A program made the position numbers and the translations under genes. A model generated the notes under the pieces. The model saw nothing but the letters and a program-made list of their open reading frames with translations, did not search any database and had not been told where the DNA came from. From positions 5,394,001-5,458,000 of the forward strand of contig NZ_JAGKQQ010000001.1 in the NCBI RefSeq assembly GCF_017939745.1: a DNA stretch of 64,000 nt, given 5' to 3'. Shown in pieces: positions 26,220 through 34,227 of this stretch. Position 1 is the stretch's first letter. Every line of letters begins with the position of its first letter. Source of the stretch: Gemmata palustris. GTDB lineage: Bacteria; Planctomycetota; Planctomycetia; Gemmatales; Gemmataceae.

Positions 26220-26711
26220 CTACCGGGATTTCGGCTCGCCGTGCAGAAGGAGTGAAAGGAACGGACCAGAAATTGGCATCGGTTGCACGGTGTTCCAGTG
26301 CGCGAACGCTTCCTGAGCCTGTGCCACAGAATCTCGCGCCTCGCTCTTCGCGAGCACCTTACCGAGGTTGTAGTCCGCATCGTGTCGGCGGTCTTGAAGG
26401 TCAACGAACGTTGCCGCTAGTCTCTTCAGCTCATCGGGAACCGGGGCACCGAGGAGTGCGGCGACCAGCACCGGCGGGGCTTTCATCCCCTCGCAAACCT
26501 TTCTCATTCTCCCGTGATCGAACGAGCGCGCGATCAGCGGGCGCTGGCGCGGGTCCAGAACGAGCGACGAGGTTGCGGCTTCGATCAGCCGGTGGAACAG
26601 GGCGTAATAAGCGGTCGAGACGGCTCGCCTAATAGCGGCGTCCGTGGGCTGCTTGTTGTTCTGCCGAAGGAGGTAGTGGGCGACCGCAAGCAATTCGTCC
26701 GCGGCACTCAT
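26220..26711 (-). CDS. HEPN-domain protein, module 1
   Basis: 163 residues from ATG 26711, which overlaps the stop of the partner gene (ATGA). The HEPN signature is AAIRRAVSTAYYALFHRLIE (residues 25-45), with a second conserved place RSFDHGRM and a third, DRRHDADYNLGK, resembling the R-x-x-ADY motif of UPF0332-type HEPN proteins. The classic RNase motif R-x4-6-H is not evident. It is homologous over its whole length to the protein at 28465-28962. HEPN proteins are often RNA-cutting toxins paired with nucleotidyltransferases; here the partner is a different, uncharacterised family. The role may be toxin-antitoxin or phage defence (inference). Confidence 0.8.
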   Translation of the reverse strand: MSAADELLAVAHYLLRQNNKQPTDAAIRRAVSTAYYALFHRLIEAATSSLVLDPRQRPLIARSFDHGRMRKVCEGMKAPPVLVAALLGAPVPDELKRLAATFVDLQDRRHDADYNLGKVLAKSEARDSVAQAQEAFAHWNTVQPMPISGPFLSLLLHGEPKSR

Positions 26712-27265
26712 GCGGGCGCCCTCGCGGCAAGATCCCGCACATCCGATTCCGTGCGGACGCCAATGTTCGGCCAGCGCTCGATACCCGCGCGCTCGAACTC
26801 GAGACGGATCGCCATCCGAACGCGCCCCAAGAGCTCGCGCGTTTCGGGCGCCTCGATCTCTGTGTCGTCGCGGAGAACGAGCCAGACCCATACGATCGGG
26901 CTGCCGGTCCAACTCTCCGCGAGTTCGTAATCGAATGTGGGTATCCGATCTTTCTCGCCATCCCAGACGCGCCAAATGGCCTCGCGGATCGCCGTGCTTT
27001 CCGGCGTGCGGTACGGCCGCAACAGGTTCCAGACGGTGACGAGCGCGGCACGCGCAATCTCTTCTTGAGCGGGGCTAACGGGAGGAGCCGTGGTCGCGAT
27101 CGTGCGGAACCGATCAACGGCGCGGAACAGTTCTTCGCGCTGCACCGGAGGAAGGGTAACGAAGTCGGCGTCGGCCAAGCCGTGAACGGACGCGGGGGTT
27201 AACCAATCATCCGAGCCGAGGTGATTAACGCCCGACTCGACGTAATGAATAAAGTCCAGCGGCAC
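26708..27265 (-). CDS. Partner protein of HEPN module 1, unknown family
   Basis: 185 residues from GTG 27265, chosen because GGAGGTG stands 4 bases before it. An upstream GTG at 27280 would place the start inside this site. Homology with the partner at 28959-29600 is visible in two blocks: DWLTPASVHGLADADF with FRTIATTA near the N-terminus, and a C-terminal W-T-GSP-IVWVWLVLRDD strand, then a helix with GRVRMAIRLEFE and the end WPNIGVRTESD. The shared pattern is G-x-P-x-x-W-x-W-x-x-x-x-DD ... P-x-I-x-x-R-x-x-SE. No nucleotidyltransferase GS-x10-DxD motif is seen. It could be the antitoxin or sensor of the HEPN protein. Confidence 0.75.
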   Translation of the reverse strand: MPLDFIHYVESGVNHLGSDDWLTPASVHGLADADFVTLPPVQREELFRAVDRFRTIATTAPPVSPAQEEIARAALVTVWNLLRPYRTPESTAIREAIWRVWDGEKDRIPTFDYELAESWTGSPIVWVWLVLRDDTEIEAPETRELLGRVRMAIRLEFERAGIERWPNIGVRTESDVRDLAARAPA

Positions 27266-27313
27266 GAGGCACCTCCACAATTCGGTTCCTGCATCCTACC
27301 GCCGGGTGCAACA

Positions 27314-28405
27314 CTACTTCAACCGCACGCGGACGAACGTGGGCCAATACAGGTCCGCGTTGTTAATGACCGGCGCCAGATCGAACGAGTTGACGACGTA
27401 GGAGATCACGAGTTCGTTGCCGGTCGCGAGGTGCGCGTGGGCCTTGGCCGCGTAGGAGAACACCTTCTTGTCTTTCTTCATCTCCGGGCACGTGTAGAGC
27501 AGCACGGGGGCCGACCACGGGCCTTCGGGCGCGAGCGCGAACCGCCCCACGACGCGGTCCGACAAGCCGCTTTCGGTGTAGACGAGCGCGTACTGTTTTA
27601 AACCGGGCAGGTAGCTCACGGAGAACTCGACCGCGAGCCCATCGACCTGACCGGTCGCGTCCTTGAAATCGGCCTTCCACGCGCCGTCCGTGAGGAAGCG
27701 CCACGAGTCGAAGTCCGCGAGCTTGTCCACCGGAACGCGGGCCGTGAGCACCTTCCGCGTCGGGAACGGCTTGCCCGGCTTCTCTTCGTAGCCGTACACG
27801 TAAGCGTGCTCGCCGACCGTCAGCACCGAGGAGCCGAACGAAACCTTGCGCTCGCCACCGAGTGCGGCGAACGGCACTTTCGCGTACTTGGGCTTCCACT
27901 TCAGCGGGTCCGCATCCGGCTTCTCGACCGTGCCGAGCCACACATCGACCGCCTTGAAGCCGAACGCGCCAGGTTCGTTCGTCTTCTCGAAGCGCGGTAA
28001 GAACACGTGTAACTTGTCGTCTGCAAAATGACCCGCGAACTGCCAGAACCAGCCCTTCCCGTCCGGTGGGGCGAAGATCGCAGTGGGCTTACCATCGGCC
28101 CCCTTTTGAATCGCGAACGCGAACTTCGCATCAGCCCCCGTACCGTCCTGAATGCCGATCGTGTTGTTCACCATCGCCACGTCTTTGCGCTTGCCGTCGC
28201 GCACGGTACCAACCCACGTATCGCTGAACAGCCACAGCGCCCGCTTGTCCGAGAGCGACACCGAGAACGCGCCGTCGCCGCCGACCCAACCGTCTTTGAG
28301 CCGGAACCGGGCGTTGAGGTCCGCGGCCGGCTCCGCTTTCACAACGGCCGGCGGTTCCGGCGGGGCCGCGAGACAGGTGAGTAGCACGAATGCGGTCGCG
28401 TTCAC
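27314..28405 (-). CDS. Exported DUF4185/DUF5005-like beta-propeller protein
   Basis: 363 residues from GTG 28405, preceded by AAGGAA at 8 bases; residues 2-15 (NATAFVLLTCLAA) serve as a short signal peptide. The frame upstream is a duplicated fragment of the methyltransferase gene. Blocks resembling DUF4185-type proteins are GDGAFSVSLSDKRALWLFSD, GWFWQFAGHFADDKLHVFLP, and PEGPWSAPVLLYTCPE, with the end YWPTFVRVRLK. These are predicted five-bladed propellers of glycosidase-like shape, function unknown. It probably works outside the cytoplasm. Before the HEPN cassette arrived, it seems to have overlapped the end of the methyltransferase gene by GTGA. Confidence 0.78.
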   Translation of the reverse strand: MNATAFVLLTCLAAPPEPPAVVKAEPAADLNARFRLKDGWVGGDGAFSVSLSDKRALWLFSDTWVGTVRDGKRKDVAMVNNTIGIQDGTGADAKFAFAIQKGADGKPTAIFAPPDGKGWFWQFAGHFADDKLHVFLPRFEKTNEPGAFGFKAVDVWLGTVEKPDADPLKWKPKYAKVPFAALGGERKVSFGSSVLTVGEHAYVYGYEEKPGKPFPTRKVLTARVPVDKLADFDSWRFLTDGAWKADFKDATGQVDGLAVEFSVSYLPGLKQYALVYTESGLSDRVVGRFALAPEGPWSAPVLLYTCPEMKKDKKVFSYAAKAHAHLATGNELVISYVVNSFDLAPVINNADLYWPTFVRVRLK

Positions 28406-28434
28406 TTCTTCGGTTCCTTCTTGGTGAAGATCAC
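28404..28434. repeat. 31-bp direct repeat, left copy, flanking HEPN module 2
   Basis: 31 bases identical to 29648-29678. Read on the minus strand it encodes VIFTKKEPKK, the last residues of the methyltransferase, ending in TGA that overlaps the GTG start of the DUF4185-like gene. A further 4 bases agree after a single-base gap. Confidence 0.9.
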
Positions 28435-28464
28435 AGACGATTTTGCGGCGACGGACCGCTGTGC

Positions 28465-28962
28465 TCAGCGCTTCCATTTGGAACCGAGCAGGAGATTTAC
28501 GAGGAACACCGTCGTGATTTGCTGATCGCGAACGCGCTGCCAGGCCTCGAACGCTGCGCGAACTTGTTGCACGAGAGTCAACGTGTCCTGTCGGTTGAAC
28601 GTGCGTGACACGTTGTAATCCGCCTCGTGTCGGCTCTGTTGGAGTTGGATGAACGTATCGGCAACGGTTTTTAAGTCGTCCGGTACACCGGTTGTGGTGA
28701 CCGCCTTCAAGTGATCGGGCAGCGCCCCGGCCGCGAACGGTCGGCAGGCTTGTTTCATCTCGGAATGATCGAACGCTCGCGGCACGAGTTGGCGCAGCCC
28801 GGGGTCCGACACGACCACGGCCGTCGCTTCGCGCACGAGGAGGTGGAACAGGGCGTAGTACCCGGCCGAAATCGCGCGGCGCAAACTGGCTTGCTTCGGG
28901 CGCCGCGAATCCCGCCGGGCGAGGTGCTCGGCCTGTTCCAACAGGTCTTCGTCCAAGCTCAC
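28465..28962 (-). CDS. HEPN-domain protein, module 2
   Basis: 165 residues starting at GTG 28962, whose GTGA overlaps the stop of the partner gene. The signature ASLRRAISAGYYALFHLLV, the RAFDHSEMKQAC block and QSRHEADYNVSRTF correspond one to one to those of the module 1 protein, and the C-terminal FLVNLLLGS matches FLSLLLHGE. As in module 1, the canonical R-x4-6-H motif is not obvious, while R-H-x-ADYN is fully conserved and is the best candidate functional motif. The gene stops 31 bases before the left direct repeat. The role is unknown; a toxin or effector is inferred from the domain and from the two-gene overlap. Confidence 0.82.
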   Translation of the reverse strand: MSLDEDLLEQAEHLARRDSRRPKQASLRRAISAGYYALFHLLVREATAVVVSDPGLRQLVPRAFDHSEMKQACRPFAAGALPDHLKAVTTTGVPDDLKTVADTFIQLQQSRHEADYNVSRTFNRQDTLTLVQQVRAAFEAWQRVRDQQITTVFLVNLLLGSKWKR

Positions 28963-29600
28963 ACGACGCCCTCGCTCATCAACCCGACCGCTTCGGAGAG
29001 CAGCCGATAATGGATGTAGGGCAAGCGATCGCTCTTGACCTCGGCCAGCGCTCGACGCACTTCCTTACGGAACTGCGTCGAGAACTGTCGGAACTCGCTC
29101 GAATCTGGATCAACGTCGTCGGGCACGATAACCCAAATCCAAATGCCCGGATCGCCGGTCGCATCAGTGTCGAGCGTGTAGTCGATACCGAGCACGAAGT
29201 CGGGAAACGTTATCCTTGATCGGTAGAGCGCGAGCAACAGCGCCCGTCCCTCGGCATCCAGGGCAAGGTGATCGAGCAGGTTGATAAAGTTCATCAGATA
29301 CGCGAGCCCGCTCTTCAGTTCGGCTGCGGTGGGCTCGCGGTCCGCGATTGCTTCAGCGACTCCCCGGAACGCATTGACTTGTGCCGTGAGTTGGTCCCGA
29401 TCTGCGGGGGAGAAGGAGCTGAAGTCACCGGCGTCGTAGCCCGCAACGGTCCGGGGGGAGAGCCAGATCGGTGCCGATCGTTTGAGCCACGTGTACTCCA
29501 ACTCGTCCCGATCAGGGGGCACCGGGGCCGCCTGCGATAGACGAGGGAATACGACGTTTCGAGCAGTTTGGACGTTGCGAAGAAACTCAGTGAGTGCCAC
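28959..29600 (-). CDS. Partner protein of HEPN module 2, unknown family
   Basis: 213 residues from GTG 29600, with GGAGGG 7 bases upstream; an ATG at 29624 lies before this site and is less likely. It carries an N-terminal extension of about 30 residues relative to module 1. The shared parts are IWLSPRTVAGYDAGDF, VNAFRGVAEAI, then TGDPGIWIWVIVPDD, the helix TQFRKEVRRALAE and RLPYIHYRLLSEA. The Trp-x-Trp strand followed by Asp-Asp and the Pro-x-Ile-x-x-Arg end is a family signature. No known catalytic motif is seen. Overlap with the HEPN gene indicates coupled translation, as expected for a regulator or antitoxin translated first. Confidence 0.78.
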   Translation of the reverse strand: MALTEFLRNVQTARNVVFPRLSQAAPVPPDRDELEYTWLKRSAPIWLSPRTVAGYDAGDFSSFSPADRDQLTAQVNAFRGVAEAIADREPTAAELKSGLAYLMNFINLLDHLALDAEGRALLLALYRSRITFPDFVLGIDYTLDTDATGDPGIWIWVIVPDDVDPDSSEFRQFSTQFRKEVRRALAEVKSDRLPYIHYRLLSEAVGLMSEGVV

Positions 29601-29645
29601 GGGATTACCCTCCGGACGTATCATACCCCGCCCGCCTTCTCGCTC

Positions 29646-30401
29646 CTACTTCTTCGGTTCCTTCTTGGTGAAGATCACGACGTGCTGCCACGGCAGCGTG
29701 CCCACCGTCTTCGTGTGCCCCATCTCCGGGAACGGGGTCACCTCTTTTAGCACCTGGCGCTCGCTCATTTTGTGAACGAGCTTGATCGCGACCTTGTCGT
29801 CTTCCAGCCGGAACTCGACGAACACGAGTCGGCCGCCCGGCTTCAGGGCCTCGACCAATTTCTCCGCCATCTCGAACGGGTGCTCGAACTCGTGGTACAC
29901 GTCCACCATCAGGATGAGATCGACCTTCCCCGCGGGCAGCTTCGGGTCCGTTACGGTTCCCTTCACCGTCTCGACGTTCGTGACCTTCTGTTTCTTGGCC
30001 TTCGCGGTCACCAGGTCGAGCATCTCCTGCTGAATGTCCGACGCGATCACTTTTCCCTTTTCGCCGACGAGCGGGGCGATCATGAACGTGTGGTACCCGC
30101 TCCCCGCGCCCACGTCCGCGACCACCATCCCCTCCTTGATCTCGAGTGCCTTGATGAGTTTTTCCGGGTCTTCTTCCTTGATGCGCTCCTTGCGCTCGAG
30201 CCACCCCGCAGCGCCGTACCCCATGACGTGCGCGATCTCGCGCCCCATGTAGAACTTCCCGATCCCGTCCTTGTCGTGCTCCTCGCGGTACTCGTACTTC
30301 GGCTTCTCCCGCTTCGGGGTGGGCTTGACCGGATCTTCAGCGCGGGCCGCGGCCCCGCACGCGAGCGCCACCACGACCCCGACCGCCAGCACGCGCCTCA
30401 T
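29646..30401 (-). CDS. Exported SAM-dependent methyltransferase
   Basis: 251 residues from ATG 30401, with GGAGG 8 bases upstream. Residues 1-21 (RVLAVGVVVALACGAAARAE) are a clear signal peptide. Residues 85-200 form a class I methyltransferase: the SAM loop MVVADVGAGSGYHTFMIAPL, KVIASDIQQEMLD, and DLILMVDVYHEFEHP, then LKPGGRLVFVEF. A conserved HVMGYGAAGWLER precedes the domain. An exported methyltransferase is odd because SAM is cytoplasmic; such signal-bearing forms recur in planctomycetes as I recall them. The substrate is unknown. The last ten codons form the 31-bp repeat that was duplicated on the far side of HEPN module 2. Confidence 0.83.
   Translation of the reverse strand: MRRVLAVGVVVALACGAAARAEDPVKPTPKREKPKYEYREEHDKDGIGKFYMGREIAHVMGYGAAGWLERKERIKEEDPEKLIKALEIKEGMVVADVGAGSGYHTFMIAPLVGEKGKVIASDIQQEMLDLVTAKAKKQKVTNVETVKGTVTDPKLPAGKVDLILMVDVYHEFEHPFEMAEKLVEALKPGGRLVFVEFRLEDDKVAIKLVHKMSERQVLKEVTPFPEMGHTKTVGTLPWQHVVIFTKKEPKK
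29648..29678. repeat. 31-bp direct repeat, right copy, flanking HEPN module 2
   Basis: The original copy is within the 3' end of the methyltransferase gene. In this copy the codon after the repeat is TAG (stop at 29646-29648), whereas the left copy ends in TGA. Together the repeats bound a unit of about 1.24 kb that holds only the HEPN gene and its partner. Confidence 0.9.
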
Positions 30402-30629
30402 GTCTGCGCCTCCGGTGAAGTTCACGGACCCTCGAACACATCGTACCCGCCGGGCGAAAAATTCGCGCGGGGTATTGACAACTCGAATAGTAAACGCATT
30501 ATCAATACTGAACAAATAATCATACCCTCAAAGGCGCCAGAAACGGTTCCCGCGCCGGTGAGAAGTCGCCCACGAGCCCCGAGTCCTGCGCCCGTTCTTG
30601 GCGCGGGACGCCCCGAAAGGTGAAACGCC

Positions 30630-30893
30630 ATGCCCCACTGGTTGAGCTACACCTCGTACTCACTGTACTTCGACGCGGCCGACATGACCGAGGACGATAC
30701 GGAATTCCTGCTCGCGATCGCGGCGTTTCAGAAGCGCTTCGGGCGCCGGTACCCCACGTGGCTCGAGATCCTCTACATCGCGCGGTGCCTGGGCTACCGC
30801 AAGGTCGCGGACGCGGTGCCGATCGAACAGCCGCTCCCGGCGAAGGGCGGCGAAAGCGCGGGACGCGCTGGCGTTGTCGGAAGTACGACGTAG
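30630..30893 (+). CDS. Small protein of unknown function, conserved core
   Basis: 87 residues. The core DDTEFLLAIAAFQKRFGRRY with PTWLEILYIARCLGYRKVA (residues 22-60) looks like a short three-helix domain, and I recall close relatives in Gemmata-type genomes. The start ATG 30630 is preceded by AAAGGTG. The C-terminal 25 residues are low complexity. No catalytic or export signal is seen. The stop at 30893 is directly followed by the start of the next gene (30895), so the two are probably co-transcribed. Confidence 0.72.
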   Translation: MPHWLSYTSYSLYFDAADMTEDDTEFLLAIAAFQKRFGRRYPTWLEILYIARCLGYRKVADAVPIEQPLPAKGGESAGRAGVVGSTT

Positions 30894-30894
30894 A

Positions 30895-31527
30895 ATGCGG
30901 CTACCTTCCACCCACGCGATCTCCATGCGGTTGCTTCGCCGATTTTCGCCAGGCTCGTTCCGCCACTGCGTGGCGGTCGTGGCTCTATTGGCGCAAGTCG
31001 TTGCCGCCGCCGGCGCACCGGTCCCGACGTCCCGGGCGCGCAACAACCGCGGCGTTCCGTTCCCCTGTCAGGATCACCCCTGCGGGTGCGCGACCAGCGA
31101 ACAGTGCTGGGCCGGCGATTGCTGCTGCTTCACACTCGAACAGAAGCTCGCCTGGGCCGACACGCACGCGATCGTTCCTCCGGTACACGTTCGCCCGATG
31201 GTCGAGGCGCGCCAGAAAGTCGATAAGGCGTGCTGCACGAAAACGACGGCCGACTCGTGCTGCGATCGTGCAGACACGACTAAGAGTGCGTGCCACGAAC
31301 ACGCACCGCCCGCAAAAGCCAGCGTTCAGTGGGTCGCGGGTGTGTTCGCTCAGAAGTGCCGCGGGGAAGGACCGGGCGGCCTGCTCAAACTCGAACTGGT
31401 CGTCGTGCCGGAGCAAAACGCCGCCACCCGACCCGCCTTTGACCCCACCGATTCCGTCCGGGAATCGAACGCGCGCGTGATAACCATTTCCCTCTGCCCG
31501 CCAACGCCTCCCCCGCGACTGGTCTAA
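30895..31527 (+). CDS. Exported cysteine-rich protein, unknown function
   Basis: 210 residues from ATG 30895; ATG 30925 is an alternative that begins closer to the signal peptide (hydrophobic CVAVVALLAQVVAAAG). After cleavage comes a Cys-rich block: PFPCQDHPCGCATSEQCW, then GDCCCFTLEQKLAWADTH, and further pairs ACCTKTT and SCCDRAD, at least 14 Cys in all, with several His. The CxCxxxEQCW...CCC...LAWA pattern recurs in planctomycete exported proteins as I remember them. Metal binding or a disulfide-rich fold is plausible. The gene lies between a small gene and a DUF1559 gene on the same strand. Confidence 0.72.
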   Translation: MRLPSTHAISMRLLRRFSPGSFRHCVAVVALLAQVVAAAGAPVPTSRARNNRGVPFPCQDHPCGCATSEQCWAGDCCCFTLEQKLAWADTHAIVPPVHVRPMVEARQKVDKACCTKTTADSCCDRADTTKSACHEHAPPAKASVQWVAGVFAQKCRGEGPGGLLKLELVVVPEQNAATRPAFDPTDSVRESNARVITISLCPPTPPPRLV

Positions 31528-31650
31528 CCACCTTTGACTTGCCGACCGCGATCCGGGCTACCGGAGTCGCAGGCGCGCACCCACCTAACCACCGTTTTCC
31601 GCGCTGGCCCGAGCCGGTGCAGATCCACTCACATGCTGTGCGAGACACCA

Positions 31651-32616
31651 ATGACCAAGCGCCACGCTTTTACTCTAATTGAACTGCTCGTTGTGATCGC
31701 GATCATCGCGATTCTGATCGGCCTGCTGCTCCCCGCGGTGCAAAAGGTACGCGAGGCCGCGGCCCGCATGAAGTGCTCGAACAACCTCAAACAACTCGGA
31801 CTCGCGATGCACAATCACGAGAGCGCGATGGGGGTGTTCCCGCAAGGGCGTAACGCTTATCCCCAGGTCGTATCGGCCCCGGCCCGCCTGCTCGCTTACG
31901 TCGAGCAAGAGAACCTGCAGCGGCTCATCGACCCGAACGGCACGCTCGCGGCCGGCAGTCAGAACGACCTCGCAGGAAAGAACCGCGTCGGGCTGCTCGT
32001 GTGCCCGAGCGATTCGCAGAACGGCCAAGTCCCCGGTAGCACGTACTTCGGTACCAACTACGTCGCGTGCAACGGCACCGGGGTGACGTTCGACACGGCC
32101 GGGAACATCACGGGGTATCTGAAAATCGGGGACGGGAACGGCGTCTTCGCCCAAAAGCCCACGCGGATCGCGGACATCACCGACGGCACCTCGAACACGG
32201 TCGCGTTCAGCGAGAGCCTGCTCGGTAGTGCTTCGACCGTGAGCGGCCCCCCGACCGACCCGCAGACGATCCGATCGGTGGTACTGGAAGTGTCCGGCGG
32301 AAACGACCCGACTCCGGCCGATTGTGGCAGCGGCAACGGCGTGTGGAACCCGCGCCGCAGCGAGCAGTGGATCAACGGGCACTACGGCAACACGCTCTAC
32401 AATCACTACTACCCGCCCAACCCGGTCGGGAAGTGGGATTGCGGTAACGGCAGCCACAACAAGGGTTTGGCCGCGGCCCGCAGCAACCACACAGGGGGCG
32501 TAAGTACCCTTCTCTCCGACGGATCGGTGCGATTCGTCCGTGATTCCGTGGCAATTGACACGTGGCGCGCGCTCGCGACGCGGAGCGGCGGCGAGGTCGT
32601 TCCGGGCGATTTCTAA
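31651..32616 (+). CDS. DUF1559 protein with type IV prepilin-like N-terminus
   Basis: 321 residues from ATG 31651; the frame is open further upstream without support. The N-terminus [20 protein letters not shown] is a class III prepilin/pseudopilin cleavage and helix motif (FTLIE). The body has the DUF1559 marks: [34 protein letters not shown], and the end [18 protein letters not shown]. Planctomycete genomes hold very many of these. They are thought to be exported fibre or pseudopilin-like proteins, but a specific role is unproven. Confidence 0.93.
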   Translation: MTKRHAFTLIELLVVIAIIAILIGLLLPAVQKVREAAARMKCSNNLKQLGLAMHNHESAMGVFPQGRNAYPQVVSAPARLLAYVEQENLQRLIDPNGTLAAGSQNDLAGKNRVGLLVCPSDSQNGQVPGSTYFGTNYVACNGTGVTFDTAGNITGYLKIGDGNGVFAQKPTRIADITDGTSNTVAFSESLLGSASTVSGPPTDPQTIRSVVLEVSGGNDPTPADCGSGNGVWNPRRSEQWINGHYGNTLYNHYYPPNPVGKWDCGNGSHNKGLAAARSNHTGGVSTLLSDGSVRFVRDSVAIDTWRALATRSGGEVVPGDF

Positions 32617-32743
32617 GAATTATCCGACGCGAACACGAATTCCGCCCGCGCCCGCCAACGGGTCGCGGGCGGCGGCGTTATATTCCCTGAACGGAGTGGC
32701 GTAACGTGCTTCTGGTGCTGGACAACCGGCGGCACGGGCGACT

Positions 32744-33391
32744 ATGGTGGATTCACCCGTCGCCCCACCACCCCAGAACTGCCGGACGCGCCGCGTGACC
32801 CGTGAACCAGAGCCACCCCTCCCCGACGAGGAGGCCGAATGGATACGGGCCGCCCAAGCCGGCGACCGGTCCGCGTTCGCGCAGTTGATCGATTGCTACT
32901 GGGACCGCCTGTACCGCTGGCTCTACCACCTGACGCGGGACCGGCACACGGCCGAAGACCTGACCCAGGAAACGTTCCTGCGGGCGCTCGCGGCGGTGAA
33001 GTCGTTCCGGCCGGGTAGTAACTTCCGGGCGTGGGTGTTCCGCATCGGGCACAACAACTTCGTGAACCAGAAGCGTGCCGATCGGCGAACCAAGCACCAG
33101 CTCCCGGACGACGCCCCGGCGCCGGGAGAAGGGAGCGTCGAGGCCAATGCGGAGAACCGCGAGACTCTGGAAGTGGTTAACCAGGCCGTCGCCGACCTGC
33201 CCTCCGACTTCCGCTCGGCGATCCTGCTCCGCGTCCACGAGGGACTGTCCTTCCGCGAGATCGCGAAGGTGCTCAACACCACGGAAGAGACGGCCCGGTG
33301 GCGCGTGTTCAAGGCCCGACAGAAACTGATGAAGGTACTTTCGCCGGAACTGCTCCCGCCCGGGGCGGTTTCAGAAGAGGCAAAAGAGTGA
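32744..33391 (+). CDS. ECF-type RNA polymerase sigma factor
   Basis: 215 residues. Region 2 is seen as QAGDRSAFAQLIDCYWDRLY and HTAEDLTQETFLRALAA (residues 40-90) with the FRAWVFRIGHNNFVNQKR block. Region 4 is a helix-turn-helix at about residues 150-200 (LPSDFRSAILLRVHEGLSFR and EIAKVLNTTEETARWRVFKAR). It directs RNA polymerase to a specific promoter set. The next gene encodes a membrane protein with a zinc-finger-like anti-sigma N-terminus 22 bases downstream, the usual sigma/anti-sigma arrangement. The N-terminal 30 residues are an extra Pro/Arg-rich stretch, and a start further in cannot be excluded. Confidence 0.93.
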   Translation: MVDSPVAPPPQNCRTRRVTREPEPPLPDEEAEWIRAAQAGDRSAFAQLIDCYWDRLYRWLYHLTRDRHTAEDLTQETFLRALAAVKSFRPGSNFRAWVFRIGHNNFVNQKRADRRTKHQLPDDAPAPGEGSVEANAENRETLEVVNQAVADLPSDFRSAILLRVHEGLSFREIAKVLNTTEETARWRVFKARQKLMKVLSPELLPPGAVSEEAKE

Positions 33392-33413
33392 CGCTCGCTC
33401 GTGTGGTGATGAC

Positions 33414-34226
33414 ATGAACTGCCAGGTTGTTCAAAACCAGATCCTCGATTTGCCGAACCCGCGGGAGTTGCCCGCGGTGATGCTCGCGCACGTCGCGGAG
33501 TGCGCCGCGTGCCAGGCGTGGTCGCAAAGGGCCGCGCGCCTGGAATCGCTGATCGAACAACTGCCCGTGCCGCCCGCGCCGGCCGAGAAGAAAGAGGCAC
33601 TGATCGGCGAACTGCTGGCGGCCGACCCGGTCATCCGGCCGATGGCGGTGCTCGCGGCGCGCCCCGGTCTTGCCACGAGTGCGGGCCGTTTCCTCCAGCG
33701 GAACGCGACTTACGTGGGCGGGTTGGCCGCTGCGGTGCTGGTCGTCGTTGGTGGGGTGTGGTACGCGAATAGACCGGGTCCGATTACGACAACCGCCACG
33801 CCCGAGGAACGGCACCCGCTCGTGGAGAAACTGGTCGCCCGCGACATCGCCCTCGCTCGTGCCGAAACGCCCGCGAAGCGCCTCGAAGCCCTGAGCGGCA
33901 TGGCCGACGATCTGGCGAGCGAAACCCGCGGAATGGCTCGTGTGGCTTCCGCCGCCGAACTGAAAGAACTCGCCCGCCAGTACGATAAGGTCGTAAAAGA
34001 CGGGATCGTGCGCCAGGCGCGGGAACTGTCCCAGGCACCGCTCGTGTCCGCACCCGAAAAGCGAAAGCTGTTGGACCCGCTCGCGGCGAAGCTCGAAGCG
34101 GACGCGACCGAAGCGGAGAAACTGTCGCGCGAGGCCCCGCAGGACGCCCAACCCACACTCAAGCGGATCGCTGATACGGCCCGCCAAGGCGCGCGCGAAC
34201 TCGCGCCCGCCCGCGAGGGAAAATGA
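33414..34226 (+). CDS. Membrane anti-sigma factor-like protein
   Basis: 270 residues. Residues 23-36 (MLAHVAECAACQAW) contain H-x3-C-x2-C, the zinc-binding anti-sigma (ZAS) motif. A membrane helix lies near residues 100-120 (YVGGLAAAVLVVVGGVWYA). The part after it is long and alpha-helical, rich in Glu, Lys and Ala, presumably in the periplasm (RLEALSGMADDLASE and similar heptads). This order fits a sensor that holds the ECF factor encoded just upstream at the membrane. What it senses is unknown. The stop is 2 bases before the next start. Confidence 0.82.
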   Translation: MNCQVVQNQILDLPNPRELPAVMLAHVAECAACQAWSQRAARLESLIEQLPVPPAPAEKKEALIGELLAADPVIRPMAVLAARPGLATSAGRFLQRNATYVGGLAAAVLVVVGGVWYANRPGPITTTATPEERHPLVEKLVARDIALARAETPAKRLEALSGMADDLASETRGMARVASAAELKELARQYDKVVKDGIVRQARELSQAPLVSAPEKRKLLDPLAAKLEADATEAEKLSREAPQDAQPTLKRIADTARQGARELAPAREGK

Positions 34227-34227
34227 C

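Noticed and set aside
26160-27330. Flanking direct repeats around HEPN module 1, as found for module 2
   Set aside because: I compared the 3' end of the DUF4185-like gene with the sequence left of the module and found no copy.
26220-29600. Classical HEPN/MNT toxin-antitoxin identity for the two modules
   Set aside because: Neither partner shows the GS-x-x-R-G ... D-x-D nucleotidyltransferase motif, and the HEPN proteins lack a clear R-x4-6-H motif, so the standard label was not used.
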